Shown: in pieces, positions 28,280-36,581 of the stretch | How the letters are laid out: each line of letters starts with the position of its first letter | Position numbering within the stretch: position 1 is the stretch's first letter | Origin: Neochlamydia sp. S13 | GTDB lineage: Bacteria; Chlamydiota; Chlamydiia; Chlamydiales; Parachlamydiaceae | DNA: 64,000 bases | Direction: 5' to 3' | Assembly: GCF_000648235.2 (NCBI RefSeq) | Contig: NZ_AP017977.1 | Location: forward strand, 1,426,001-1,490,000 | Notes under the pieces: generated by a model | Seen by the model: the letters and a program-made list of their open reading frames with translations, nothing else | Database searches by the model: none | Told to the model about the DNA's origin: nothing | Translations under genes and position numbers: made by a program

Positions 28280-29434
28280 TTAAACATTCCACTCTTCATC
28301 TTCCTGTTCAGCCATATTTTCTGAAGAAGATGAATGGGGAGAAGAGCTTTTCGTCTGTTCTACTTTTTTAAAAAGAGCTTCCATCAGAGGAGAACTAGGC
28401 TGCGGTTTGGTAAGCTTTTCGTTTGGTTTAATAGAGGTGAGCTTTTTGCCTTCTATAATTTGTTGCATAAGTGCTGATCTATCTAGGGGTTGCCCTTGAG
28501 AGCCAATCCCTTTTTTAACTTGTGTAGCCTCATGAGGATAATTTTTTTCTTTTTTAACCGTCGAGGGCAACTGGCTATCCTCTAAATTTATTGGTTGGCT
28601 GCTATCTTTTAAGCTTTCCATGTCTTCTTCTACCCTTTCTTCCTCTTCGTCAGGATCATGCATCGCTAATCGACGTTTCATGAGTTGCTCGGCGATGTTG
28701 TGATCTGGCCTCTGTACCGTTTCCTTACTTACTTCTGGAGAAGCAAGCTTCTTGTAAGCAACTAATTGAGTGGTATCAGTGGTTTTCAAAAAAGGTGGGG
28801 GAGGCGGAGCAACGGGGATAGCCATGCTAGTTTGCAAGGGAGCTTCTTTCAATAAAGGAGGAGGAGGCGCTGAAGGAATCTTGCCAGCCAAAACTCCTTC
28901 ATTTGGGGAGGATGAGGAGGGAATGGAGGATAATTCTTCGACTGTAGGCTCCTTGGCTACATTTATTTCACTAGGTAAAGAGATATTTGCTTCCTCTTTC
29001 CGGTTTTGTGGGCCTATAGTTCTTTTATCGTCTGCAGGGGGCAAAGGTGGAATTTTCTCTGGTAAGCCTTGCGAAACCTCTGATTTTGCACGAAGGCCTA
29101 TTAAAAAAGAGATAGAGCCTTCCTCCATCTCTACTTGGCCAGAGATCCAGGGCCTAGCAAGCTTTTCTATATTTCTTGAACCTCCTTTTATTACGGAACT
29201 ATTTTTTATCCCTCCTTGTCCTTCCGCTCTTGTAAAGGTGGATTTAACAAAATTTATGATCTTAATCGCACGATTATTCATCTGCTTAATAAAATTGCTC
29301 TCTTTTCCTTTCATGGCTGCTTGTCGGTGAGAAGGGATATGCACGGTTGGATCTTTTTTCTGCTCAAAAGAAGCTTTTCCTTGAGGTAGAAGCGCAGCTT
29401 TTGGATCAAAGCTAGGAATGCGAAAATCATTCAT
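28280..29434 (-). CDS. Proline-rich WH2 protein with WASP-like VCA tail, putative actin-targeting effector
   Basis: A 384-residue soluble protein (numbering here includes four codons of the longer frame, 388). It has proline clusters at 133-137, 194-197 and 214-218 (profilin/SH3-type APPPP and APPPPP). Residues 322-339, DRSALMQQIIEGKKLTSI, fit the actin-binding WH2 consensus. Residues 352-366, SPLMEALFKKVEQTK, form an amphipathic helix like the WASP connector, and the protein ends EQEDEEWNV, an acidic tail with the single tryptophan typical of Arp2/3 activators. A second connector-like plus acidic stretch lies at 251-276 (IAEQLMKRRLAMHDPDEEEE). No signal peptide, consistent with type III export. 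GGAGAG before the ATG at 29434 decides the start; the upstream TTG overlaps it. Function is inferred from motif order. Confidence 0.7.
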   Translation of the reverse strand: MNDFRIPSFDPKAALLPQGKASFEQKKDPTVHIPSHRQAAMKGKESNFIKQMNNRAIKIINFVKSTFTRAEGQGGIKNSSVIKGGSRNIEKLARPWISGQVEMEEGSISFLIGLRAKSEVSQGLPEKIPPLPPADDKRTIGPQNRKEEANISLPSEINVAKEPTVEELSSIPSSSSPNEGVLAGKIPSAPPPPLLKEAPLQTSMAIPVAPPPPPFLKTTDTTQLVAYKKLASPEVSKETVQRPDHNIAEQLMKRRLAMHDPDEEEERVEEDMESLKDSSQPINLEDSQLPSTVKKEKNYPHEATQVKKGIGSQGQPLDRSALMQQIIEGKKLTSIKPNEKLTKPQPSSPLMEALFKKVEQTKSSSPHSSSSENMAEQEDEEWNV

Positions 29435-29670
29435 AAATCTCTCCAAATATTATCATTTATAAAAAATCAATTATTTTTTTTTAAAACAATTAAAATATCT
29501 AAGTTTATTATAACATAATTTACATATTATAATTATCATTTATTAATTTTAGATCATAATTAAAAGCTAAATCATTGAAGCAATCAAGAATAAAAGAGAC
29601 ATTCATTCTCTCTTTACGCTTTATTTTTTATCTACTATACTTCGCCCACTTAATCAGGAGATCTTTTACC

Positions 29671-31119
29671 ATGACCATTCCCTCAGCACCCGGCGTGTTT
29701 GACATTTTACCTATAAGTACAGAAGAGCCTTGGCGTAATTCCTACCTGTGGAACTATATTGAAAATATCATACGTGAGACGGCTACCGCGTATGGTTATA
29801 AAGAGATACGTACTCCTATCTTTGAGAGAACTGAACTTTTTATACGAGGAGTAGGTGAATCAAGTGATATCGTCTCCAAAGAAATGTATACTTTTCAAGA
29901 TAAAGGAGATAGATCTCTCACTTTGCGTCCTGAAGGAACAGCCCCTGTCATTCGAGCTTTTATTGAGCATCAACTCCATACTCAAGCTCCTATCCATAAG
30001 ATGTTTTATATAGGGCCTATGTTTCGTTATGAGCGCTCCCAAGCTGGGCGTTATCGCCAGCATCATCAATTTGGCGCTGAGGCTATAGGAATTTCAGCAG
30101 CAGAGCAAGATGCTGAGCTTATCGATTTAGTCTATAACGTCTATCAAAAATTGGGGCTAAAAAATTTACAAGTTCATATTAATTCTTTAGGCAATCCAGA
30201 AAGCCGCCAGTTATTTAAAACTTCTTTACAAGCTTATTTAAAAGGTTGCTATGATCAATTGTCTAAAGATAGTCAGCGACGTTTTACCCTCAATCCGTTA
30301 AGAATTCTTGACTCAAAAGATCCTCAAGACCAAGCGATTGTAAAAGATGCCCCTCATATACTAGACTTTTTAGACGAAGAAAGCGCCACGCACTTTGCAG
30401 CAGTTAAACGTCTACTCAATAAACTCCACATTCCTTATTTTATTAATCCACGGCTTGTACGTGGCCTTGATTACTATAACAAAACTGTATTTGAGATCAC
30501 GTCTGGCGAATTAGGCGCTCAAAATAGTGTAGGAGGCGGGGGCCGCTATGACGGTTTAATGAAAACTTTGGGGGGACCCGACCTACCTACTATAGGATTT
30601 GGAACCGGCCTTGAAAGAATTTTGCAAACAATGTTAAAGCAACAAACTTGGATCCCACCTGCTCCTGCCTTAGAGGTCTTTCTTATACCTCTTGGAGAAC
30701 AAGCTAAAGAGGTGTGCTTTTCTCTTTTGCATGACTTGCGCCTCCACGACATTCCTAGCGACATGGATTTGAGCGGCAAAAAATTAGCTAAGGTCATGCA
30801 CTATGCGAATCAGCTACAGGCAAAACATGTGGTCATTATAGGTGAAGAAGAGCTTAAGAACCAGGAAGTTAATCTTAAAAATATGCATTCAGGAGAAAGC
30901 GTAAAAATCCCTTTAAACAACCTAGCGAAAATCTTAAGGCTGGATTTTAAAAATGAGGATTTTTTGAAATTAATAAGGGATATTAGTCAATCTTTAAAAA
31001 ATTCTCATGCAGTGGAATTTTTTATCCAGAAACTAGAGCATAAAGTAGAAAGCACTCAAGAAATGGTAGAGGGCCTTAAAGAGACAATGTTAAAAATGAA
31101 AAAAATTACCGATTGTTAG
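29671..31119 (+). CDS. hisS: Histidyl-tRNA synthetase
   Basis: Class II synthetase that charges tRNA-His; cytoplasmic dimer. Motif 1 region begins GVFDILP, motif 2 is FRYERSQAGRYRQHHQFG, the histidine-A motif is RGLDYYNKTVFEI, and motif 3 lies at TIGFGTGLERI. I chose the ATG at 29671 (482 residues), preceded by CAGGAG, because it gives the canonical start MTIPSAPGVFDILP; the open frame extends 96 bases upstream without support. The protein is about 50 residues longer than usual HisRS owing to a C-terminal helical, probably coiled-coil extension (HAVEFFIQKLEHKVESTQEM). aspS follows nine bases later. Confidence 0.95.
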   Translation: MTIPSAPGVFDILPISTEEPWRNSYLWNYIENIIRETATAYGYKEIRTPIFERTELFIRGVGESSDIVSKEMYTFQDKGDRSLTLRPEGTAPVIRAFIEHQLHTQAPIHKMFYIGPMFRYERSQAGRYRQHHQFGAEAIGISAAEQDAELIDLVYNVYQKLGLKNLQVHINSLGNPESRQLFKTSLQAYLKGCYDQLSKDSQRRFTLNPLRILDSKDPQDQAIVKDAPHILDFLDEESATHFAAVKRLLNKLHIPYFINPRLVRGLDYYNKTVFEITSGELGAQNSVGGGGRYDGLMKTLGGPDLPTIGFGTGLERILQTMLKQQTWIPPAPALEVFLIPLGEQAKEVCFSLLHDLRLHDIPSDMDLSGKKLAKVMHYANQLQAKHVVIIGEEELKNQEVNLKNMHSGESVKIPLNNLAKILRLDFKNEDFLKLIRDISQSLKNSHAVEFFIQKLEHKVESTQEMVEGLKETMLKMKKITDC

Positions 31120-31128
31120 AGGAGTTAT

Positions 31129-32916
31129 ATGGTTACTTATCGCCGCACATTTAATTGTGGCAGCTTAAGAAAAGAGCATATTGGGCAGACCGTCACCTTG
31201 GCCGGATGGGTTCATCGTCGTCGGGATCATGGAGGTTTAATATTTATTGACTTGCGTGATCGATTTGGCCTTACGCAGTTGGTTTTTGATCCTGAAAAAA
31301 ATCCTCAAGCCCATGGAGATAGCGAAAAGCTACGTGCAGAGTATGTCATTGCTATTCAAGGAACAGTTATCCCTAGGCAAGAAGGCATGGCAAATTTAAA
31401 GCTTTCTACAGGGGAAATTGAAGTTCAGGTCTTAACAATTGAATTGCTTTCTAAAGCCAAAACACCTCCTTTTTCTATCTGCGATGAGCAGATTGAAGTA
31501 AATGAAGAATTACGTCTTAAATATCGCTATCTTGATATTCGGCGTGGTGAGATTGCCAACAGGCTTGTTAAAAGGCATCAAGCCATGCTAGCGACAAGGC
31601 ATTATCTGGATAAAAATGGATTCCTTGAAATTTCTACTCCTCTTTTAGGAAAATCCACCCCCGAAGGAGCCCGCGATTATTTAGTCCCTTCTCGCATTTA
31701 CCCTGGGTCCTTTTTTGCTCTTCCGCAGTCTCCGCAGATATTTAAGCAGCTATTAATGGTAGCTGGCATGGATCGTTATTTCCAGATAGCCCCTTGTTTT
31801 CGTGATGAAGATTTACGTGCAGATCGCCAGCCAGAGTTTACCCAAATAGATCTGGAAATGAGCTTTGGAACAGCAGAAGATCTTATTCCTCTCATTGAAG
31901 GCTTATTAAAGAAGATTTTTAAAGATTGTAATGAGACGGATATTCCTGTGGGCTTTCGTCGCCTTTCCCATCAAGAATGCATGAAACGTTTCGGCACCGA
32001 TCGTCCAGATATGCGTTTTGGCATGGAATTAGTTGAGCTGCAAGACTTGGCTGCCCAATCTACCTTTGCAGTTTTCCAAGAGCAAATTAATGGTGGAGGC
32101 ACAGTAAAAGGTTTATGTGTTAAAGGCGGCCATGATATTTCGCGTAAGAATATCGAAGAATATACTGATTTTGTGGGACGTTTAGGAGTAAAAGGGCTCG
32201 CTTGGATGAAAATGCAAGAGGGAACATTATCTTCCAGTATTGCCAAGTTTTTCTCTAACGAACTGCAGAAAGAACTTATCCATAGAATGGGCATGGAAAA
32301 TGGCGATCTTCTTTTTATGATTGCCGATTCTAAATCTCGTACTAACCAAGCATTAGACCATCTAAGGCGACGGTTGAGCCGAGACAGAAATTTAATTAAA
32401 CCCCATCAGCTGGAATTTCTATGGGTGACAGATTTTCCCTTATTTGCTTGGGATGAAGACCATCAACGTTTAGTCAGTGAACACCATCCTTTTACCTCCC
32501 CTCATCCAGATGATTTACCCCTATTGGATACAGAGCCTTTAGCTGTACGTTCATCAGGATACGATATTGTGCTTAACGGCTATGAAATTGGAGGAGGCTC
32601 TCAACGCATTCATAATAGTGACTTGCAAAAGAAAATATTTGAGCTTCTCAAATTATCCGCAGAAGAGCTAAAAATTAAATTTGGATTTTTCCTTGAGGCT
32701 CTTAGCTATGGAACTCCTCCCCATTTAGGAATCGCTCTAGGATTAGACCGACTTGTCATGATTCTAAGCCAAACAGAAAACATTCGTGATGTGATCGCTT
32801 TCCCTAAAACTCAGAAAGCTAGCGATTTAATGCTTGAATGTCCTGCAAACGTTTCCTCTGAGCAATTAAAAGATCTTAAATTAACTATCGAAGAGCCTGG
32901 ATTTTCGTGGACATAA
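31129..32916 (+). CDS. aspS: Aspartyl-tRNA synthetase (bacterial type)
   Basis: Class IIb synthetase charging tRNA-Asp and, in bacteria lacking asparaginyl-tRNA synthetase, also tRNA-Asn for later amidation. The 595-residue protein has the N-terminal OB anticodon domain (VTLAGWVHRRRDHGGLIFID), catalytic motifs (LPQSPQIFKQLLMVAGMDRY, FRDEDLRADRQPEFTQ), the bacterial GAD insertion (about residues 290-410) and motif 3 GLDRLVMIL near the end. AGGAG precedes the ATG. It forms an operon with hisS (nine-base gap), as I recall for Chlamydia. Confidence 0.96.
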   Translation: MVTYRRTFNCGSLRKEHIGQTVTLAGWVHRRRDHGGLIFIDLRDRFGLTQLVFDPEKNPQAHGDSEKLRAEYVIAIQGTVIPRQEGMANLKLSTGEIEVQVLTIELLSKAKTPPFSICDEQIEVNEELRLKYRYLDIRRGEIANRLVKRHQAMLATRHYLDKNGFLEISTPLLGKSTPEGARDYLVPSRIYPGSFFALPQSPQIFKQLLMVAGMDRYFQIAPCFRDEDLRADRQPEFTQIDLEMSFGTAEDLIPLIEGLLKKIFKDCNETDIPVGFRRLSHQECMKRFGTDRPDMRFGMELVELQDLAAQSTFAVFQEQINGGGTVKGLCVKGGHDISRKNIEEYTDFVGRLGVKGLAWMKMQEGTLSSSIAKFFSNELQKELIHRMGMENGDLLFMIADSKSRTNQALDHLRRRLSRDRNLIKPHQLEFLWVTDFPLFAWDEDHQRLVSEHHPFTSPHPDDLPLLDTEPLAVRSSGYDIVLNGYEIGGGSQRIHNSDLQKKIFELLKLSAEELKIKFGFFLEALSYGTPPHLGIALGLDRLVMILSQTENIRDVIAFPKTQKASDLMLECPANVSSEQLKDLKLTIEEPGFSWT

Positions 32917-32974
32917 TTTAGGTAATTAACCTAACGTGTTGTATATTCAAAAAGAATGGAGGTTTGATCGCGCT

Positions 32975-33793
32975 ATGCTAAAAAAAACAAAACTTTTAAC
33001 TTTGGCCGGTGTTAGTACCGCTCTTGTATTAGGAACTTTAGTTGCTCATGAAGATATAACATCTCATTCAGCGAAAAGCTCTCTTCCTAATGCCAATAGC
33101 CACACCAGTTCTAATAACGAAATCGATATGAAAAAGCTATCTGAAGCTTTTGGTCACTTCATCGGCAAAAACTTAAAAAGCCCTGGGGTAGCTTTTGATT
33201 TAGATAGCATTATCAAAGGCATGCGTGATGGAGCAGAGGGCAAGGCTGGACCCATGAGCGATCAAGAATATGAGGCTCTCATGTTTAAAGTGCAAGAGCA
33301 GGCTTTTGCCAAGTTATCAGAGGATAATTTGAAAGCTGCTGAAGCTTTTATGGCAAAAAATGCTCAGGAAACCAATGTGCAAACAATTGTGCCAGGAAAA
33401 CTGCAATATGTAATCCTACAGGAAGGCACAGGCACAGTTGTAGATGAGCATGGAACTCCTAGTATTAACTATACTGCCAAGTATATTGATGGAACTGTTT
33501 TCGATAGTTCTGAAGCCACTGGTGGACCGGTCACCATTCCCTTAGACCAGACAACCGCAGGTTTTAGCAAAGGGATCAATGGAATGAAAGAAGGCGAAAA
33601 ACGACGTTTATTTGTCCATCCAGATCTAGGATTTGGTAAAACAGGCCAGCTACCTCCCAATTCAGCTATTATCTTTGAAGTTGAGGTAGTAAAAGCTAAA
33701 GGAGATACAAAAAATTTGAAAGATATCCCTGAGGCTGCTGAAGAAGAAATGCTTTTACTTGAAGAAAGCGAAGCAACCGACTCGAAAAAGTAA
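32975..33793 (+). CDS. mip: FKBP-type peptidyl-prolyl isomerase, Mip-like
   Basis: Exported Mip/FkpA-type proline isomerase. The 272-residue protein has an N-terminal signal-like segment (MLKKTKLLTLAGVSTALVLG), a helical dimerisation region (LSEAFGHFIGKNLKSPGVAF to LKAAEAFMAKNAQE), and the FKBP domain at about 140-240 (YTAKYIDGTVFDSS, KGINGMKEGEKRRLFVHPDL, PPNSAIIFEVEV). The last 25 residues are acidic. I chose the ATG at 32975, with ATGGAGG 12 bases upstream; a GTG at 32936 would place an unlikely extension before the signal. Mip proteins are linked to infectivity in Chlamydia and Legionella. Confidence 0.92.
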   Translation: MLKKTKLLTLAGVSTALVLGTLVAHEDITSHSAKSSLPNANSHTSSNNEIDMKKLSEAFGHFIGKNLKSPGVAFDLDSIIKGMRDGAEGKAGPMSDQEYEALMFKVQEQAFAKLSEDNLKAAEAFMAKNAQETNVQTIVPGKLQYVILQEGTGTVVDEHGTPSINYTAKYIDGTVFDSSEATGGPVTIPLDQTTAGFSKGINGMKEGEKRRLFVHPDLGFGKTGQLPPNSAIIFEVEVVKAKGDTKNLKDIPEAAEEEMLLLEESEATDSKK

Positions 33794-33807
33794 ATTTATA
33801 ATAATAA

Positions 33808-33842
33808 GAAAGGCTGCACAATAGTAAAAGTGCAGCCTTCTT
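33808..33842 (+). terminator. Hairpin after mip
   Basis: A perfect 10-bp stem, AAGGCTGCAC (33810-33819) and GTGCAGCCTT (33830-33839), closes a 10-base loop just after the mip stop codon. The following bases are pyrimidine-rich (CTTACTCACTCTACC) but not a pure T run, so it is a likely terminator or mRNA 3' stabiliser for hisS-aspS-mip. Confidence 0.7.
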
Positions 33843-33873
33843 ACTCACTCTACCCTCTTTATTTATATCACTT

Positions 33874-34329
33874 GTGAAAATAGTTCTCTACCAACCCTGC
33901 ATTCCTCAAAATACTGGCAATATTGTACGCACATGCGCAGTAACTGGCAACGACCTCGTTCTAATCCCCCCTTTGGGGTTTAGTATAAGTGATCGATGGC
34001 TCAAAAGATCTGGTTTAGATTACTGGGAAGGCGTCAATGTTCAACTTATTGAAAACTTAGAGGAGCTGCTAGAAAATTCTAGCCATTCTTTTACTTTTTT
34101 CTCTAGTAAAGCCACCCGTTTACATACGGAAGTAAACTATCAAGCTAATGATTACCTTATTTTTGGATCTGAAACAAAAGGATTACCTCCTATCTTTTTC
34201 CAAAAATGGCCAGAACGCTTTGTGCGCATTCCTATGATTGAGGGGGTGCGTTGCTTAAATCTAGCCACTTCCGTCGGGATAGCTGTCTATGAAGCCTGGA
34301 GGCAAAATCATTTTAAGAGAAAGTCTTAA
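33874..34329 (+). CDS. trmL: tRNA (cytidine/uridine-34 2'-O)-methyltransferase
   Basis: SPOUT-fold methyltransferase that 2'-O-methylates the wobble base of leucine tRNAs. The 151-residue protein starts KIVLYQPCIPQNTGNIVRTC, and has LIPPLGFSISDRWLKRSGLD, the knot motifs YLIFGSETKGLP and MIEGVRCLNLATSVGIAVYE; all are characteristic of TrmL (YibK). It starts with GTG. It lies after mip and its hairpin, before the convergent trxA, a placement I recall for the spoU gene of Chlamydia. Confidence 0.93.
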   Translation: MKIVLYQPCIPQNTGNIVRTCAVTGNDLVLIPPLGFSISDRWLKRSGLDYWEGVNVQLIENLEELLENSSHSFTFFSSKATRLHTEVNYQANDYLIFGSETKGLPPIFFQKWPERFVRIPMIEGVRCLNLATSVGIAVYEAWRQNHFKRKS

Positions 34330-34739
34330 AGCCCTTGTTTTACCATCATCTGTATGCACCTTATTAAAGAAATTCTAAAGCTCATAGCTTAAATCTCTAT
34401 AAAGGAAAATTAGATCTATGTATCCATGATTAAGCTAATGTTAAATCGGATGAATAAGGCAAAAGAAAGGTCTTAAGATATCTTTTAATAGGCTTTAGAA
34501 AAACTATGTCTGCATCTCAAACCCTTTAAAAGCTGTTTCTCGCATTAAGGATAGGATTTTACTAAAAGTATGTATAAGGAGTTGCTCAGAAGCGTATAAA
34601 CAAGCAAAAGGCAAAAAAATTAAATGGGTTAGAGCGTAAGCCTTCTTGCCTTGCAGGGCAAAAAGGCCACACTATAGGGATCTACTTTACTCTTTTCTAC
34701 CTGAACGCATAGATGAGCTACACCCACCCTCTTTTAAAA
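34330..34739. other. Gene-free stretch between convergent trmL and trxA
   Basis: No gene. The part 34497-34600 resembles 18630-18740, suggesting a degenerate dispersed element. A terminator for either convergent neighbour was not obvious. Confidence 0.4.
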
Positions 34740-35060
34740 TTAAAGACTCATCGTAATAGCATTTTTAAGATCTTGTTTAGATTTTACTCCTACAAAGCGC
34801 TTAATCTCCTGGCCTTCTTTAAAAACGATAAGGGTAGGGATAGAAGTCACCCCATATTGAGCTGTAACTTTTTGAGCTTTTTCAATATCTACCTTGGCTA
34901 TGGTAGCTTTTTCGGCCAGCTCTCCTGCTAATTCTTCAATTATTGGGGCTATCATCTTACAAGGACCACACCAATCAGCAAAGAAATCTACCAAAGTCAC
35001 TCCTGTTGCTATAGTGGTTCCAAAGTTATCATCATCTAAATGCTTTAAATGTTCTGACAT
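34740..35060 (-). CDS. trxA: Thioredoxin
   Basis: Cytoplasmic disulfide reductase. The 106-residue protein has the active site W30-C-G-P-C34-K in FFADWCGPCKMIAP, the cis-proline segment YGVTSIPTLIVF, and normal length. AAGGAGA precedes the ATG. It closes the block conserved with Chlamydia (BamD-like to trxA). Confidence 0.96.
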   Translation of the reverse strand: MSEHLKHLDDDNFGTTIATGVTLVDFFADWCGPCKMIAPIIEELAGELAEKATIAKVDIEKAQKVTAQYGVTSIPTLIVFKEGQEIKRFVGVKSKQDLKNAITMSL

Positions 35061-35612
35061 GCAATTCTCCTTAAAGTGTATGGCATCTTCAACTGTATCT
35101 TATCCTATGCTGTTATTTTTGGGCGAGGTTCAAAAAAAAGATTACAGGAGAATTTTTTTTATAAAGTAAGGTTATTAAAAAATTTAAATTTCTTTGATGT
35201 ATAAAAGCTTTAACCGTTAAAAGTATAGGTGGTTTTCTTAACTAGAAGGTATTGTTCGCCTAAATCCTTGGCCTTGTTTACTTGAGAAATTTAAAATCTC
35301 TTATCTTATGGGCTTCTCTTCTACACTTTCTCTTGCGAAGGACAACTTAAGGGCTTTTTTACCAACAATTCACTGAAAGCAGGAGTGAGTTTTCCAAAAT
35401 GAGAGGTAAATACCCTTAAAAACTAAAAATTTTAATCCTATAAGGCTCTAAAAACATGATTCTTATGGCTAGCTTAGCTATATAGATAAAGAAGCTAAAA
35501 GCTTTTTATGATTTTTAAACTCTTTTAATCCAATCTTTAAATTCAAAAGATATATGTTGAGTTTTACAAAACTTTTCAATATTATCTTTTCAATCGTTTG
35601 GTGGCCGTTTTA
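35061..35612. other. Gene-free gap upstream of the PTP-like phosphatase gene
   Basis: About 550 bp without a supported gene or RNA. Promoters for trxA (minus) and the phosphatase gene (plus) must lie here but are not clear from reading. Confidence 0.35.
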
Positions 35613-36557
35613 ATGATATCCCTACGTATATTTACGCTTATTCATATTGCTTGTTTCCTGCTTTACTTCACCTTAAGTGCTAACAAGGATAGGTTAATGC
35701 CCATAAAAGAAGTCCCTTTAATCCTTAATATGGAGAATTTAGAAGATCTTCCCAAAAATTTTCGGATGACTACCCCCTGTTATCTACATAAGCACAGCAA
35801 TCATTCTCTTCCCTCCCTCGAGGGTCTTCTCAATTTAAATGCTTCGGCAAGCGGACAGTTTTCAGCCAATGGCCTTATTCAAATTTTAAAGACTATCCCT
35901 TATAACCGCATTATGGTAATTGATTTACGTGAAGAATCCCATGGTTTTATCAATGGCATGGCAGTAAGCTGGTATGGCGAGAGAAATTGGCATAACAAAG
36001 AAAAAACTTTTGAGGAAATTAAATGGGATGAAAATGAAAGATTGCAGAAGCTGTTAAAAAATCAGCAGGTGCATCTTTATGACAAATATACTTTTAATCC
36101 TTCCTCTAGCGTGCATGTTAAAGAAGTTTATACAGAAAATGATTTAATCTGCAAAATGGGAATTCACCATGTACGCCTTCCGTTGACCGATCATGTTAAA
36201 CCTGGCGATAAGCAAGTCGATTCTTTCATCGAACTTATAAAGGCTTATCATCTGACCCAAGAAAATCCTGGTTACTGGCTCCATTTTCATTGTGCCGCTG
36301 GTAGAGGGCGAAGCACAGCCTTGATTGCCATGTACGATATGATCCGCAATGCTTCAAAGGTCTCTTTTAAGGACATCCTTAAACGCCATGCTATGATTGG
36401 AGGCAAAGATTTAACTGCACCTTTTGAAGCAAACGACTGGCGATACCCTTACCATTTTGAAAGGCTAGAGTTTATGAAAAATTTTTATAAATATTGCCTA
36501 GATAATCCTAACCTCGAGCAAAATTGGTCCTCTTGGATTAGTAAACTAAAATATTAA
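35613..36557 (+). CDS. Exported PTP-like phytase / cysteine phosphatase
   Basis: A 314-residue protein with a hydrophobic signal segment (MISLRIFTLIHIACFLLYFT) followed by a cysteine-phosphatase fold. The P-loop is H226-C227-AAGRG-R233-S, the HCxxGxxR(S/T) signature, and upstream VIDLREESHGFINGMAVSWY and NWHN match the pattern I know from PTP-like inositol-phosphate phosphatases (phytases). Such enzymes dephosphorylate inositol polyphosphates or phosphotyrosine; the substrate cannot be told here. A general-acid aspartate is likely in LPLTDHVKPGD. The start at 35613 follows a GGTGG; the frame is open 15 bases upstream. It sits 24 bp before trhO. Export suggests action outside the cytoplasm, possibly on the host side. 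Confidence 0.8.
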   Translation: MISLRIFTLIHIACFLLYFTLSANKDRLMPIKEVPLILNMENLEDLPKNFRMTTPCYLHKHSNHSLPSLEGLLNLNASASGQFSANGLIQILKTIPYNRIMVIDLREESHGFINGMAVSWYGERNWHNKEKTFEEIKWDENERLQKLLKNQQVHLYDKYTFNPSSSVHVKEVYTENDLICKMGIHHVRLPLTDHVKPGDKQVDSFIELIKAYHLTQENPGYWLHFHCAAGRGRSTALIAMYDMIRNASKVSFKDILKRHAMIGGKDLTAPFEANDWRYPYHFERLEFMKNFYKYCLDNPNLEQNWSSWISKLKY

Positions 36558-36581
36558 CCCCTCTTTTTCCTTAATTTTAAT

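Noticed and set aside
28770-29330. 186-codon plus-strand frame rich in glycine
   Set aside because: It is the antisense reading of the proline-rich WH2 gene (glycine runs mirror proline codons); no ribosome binding site.
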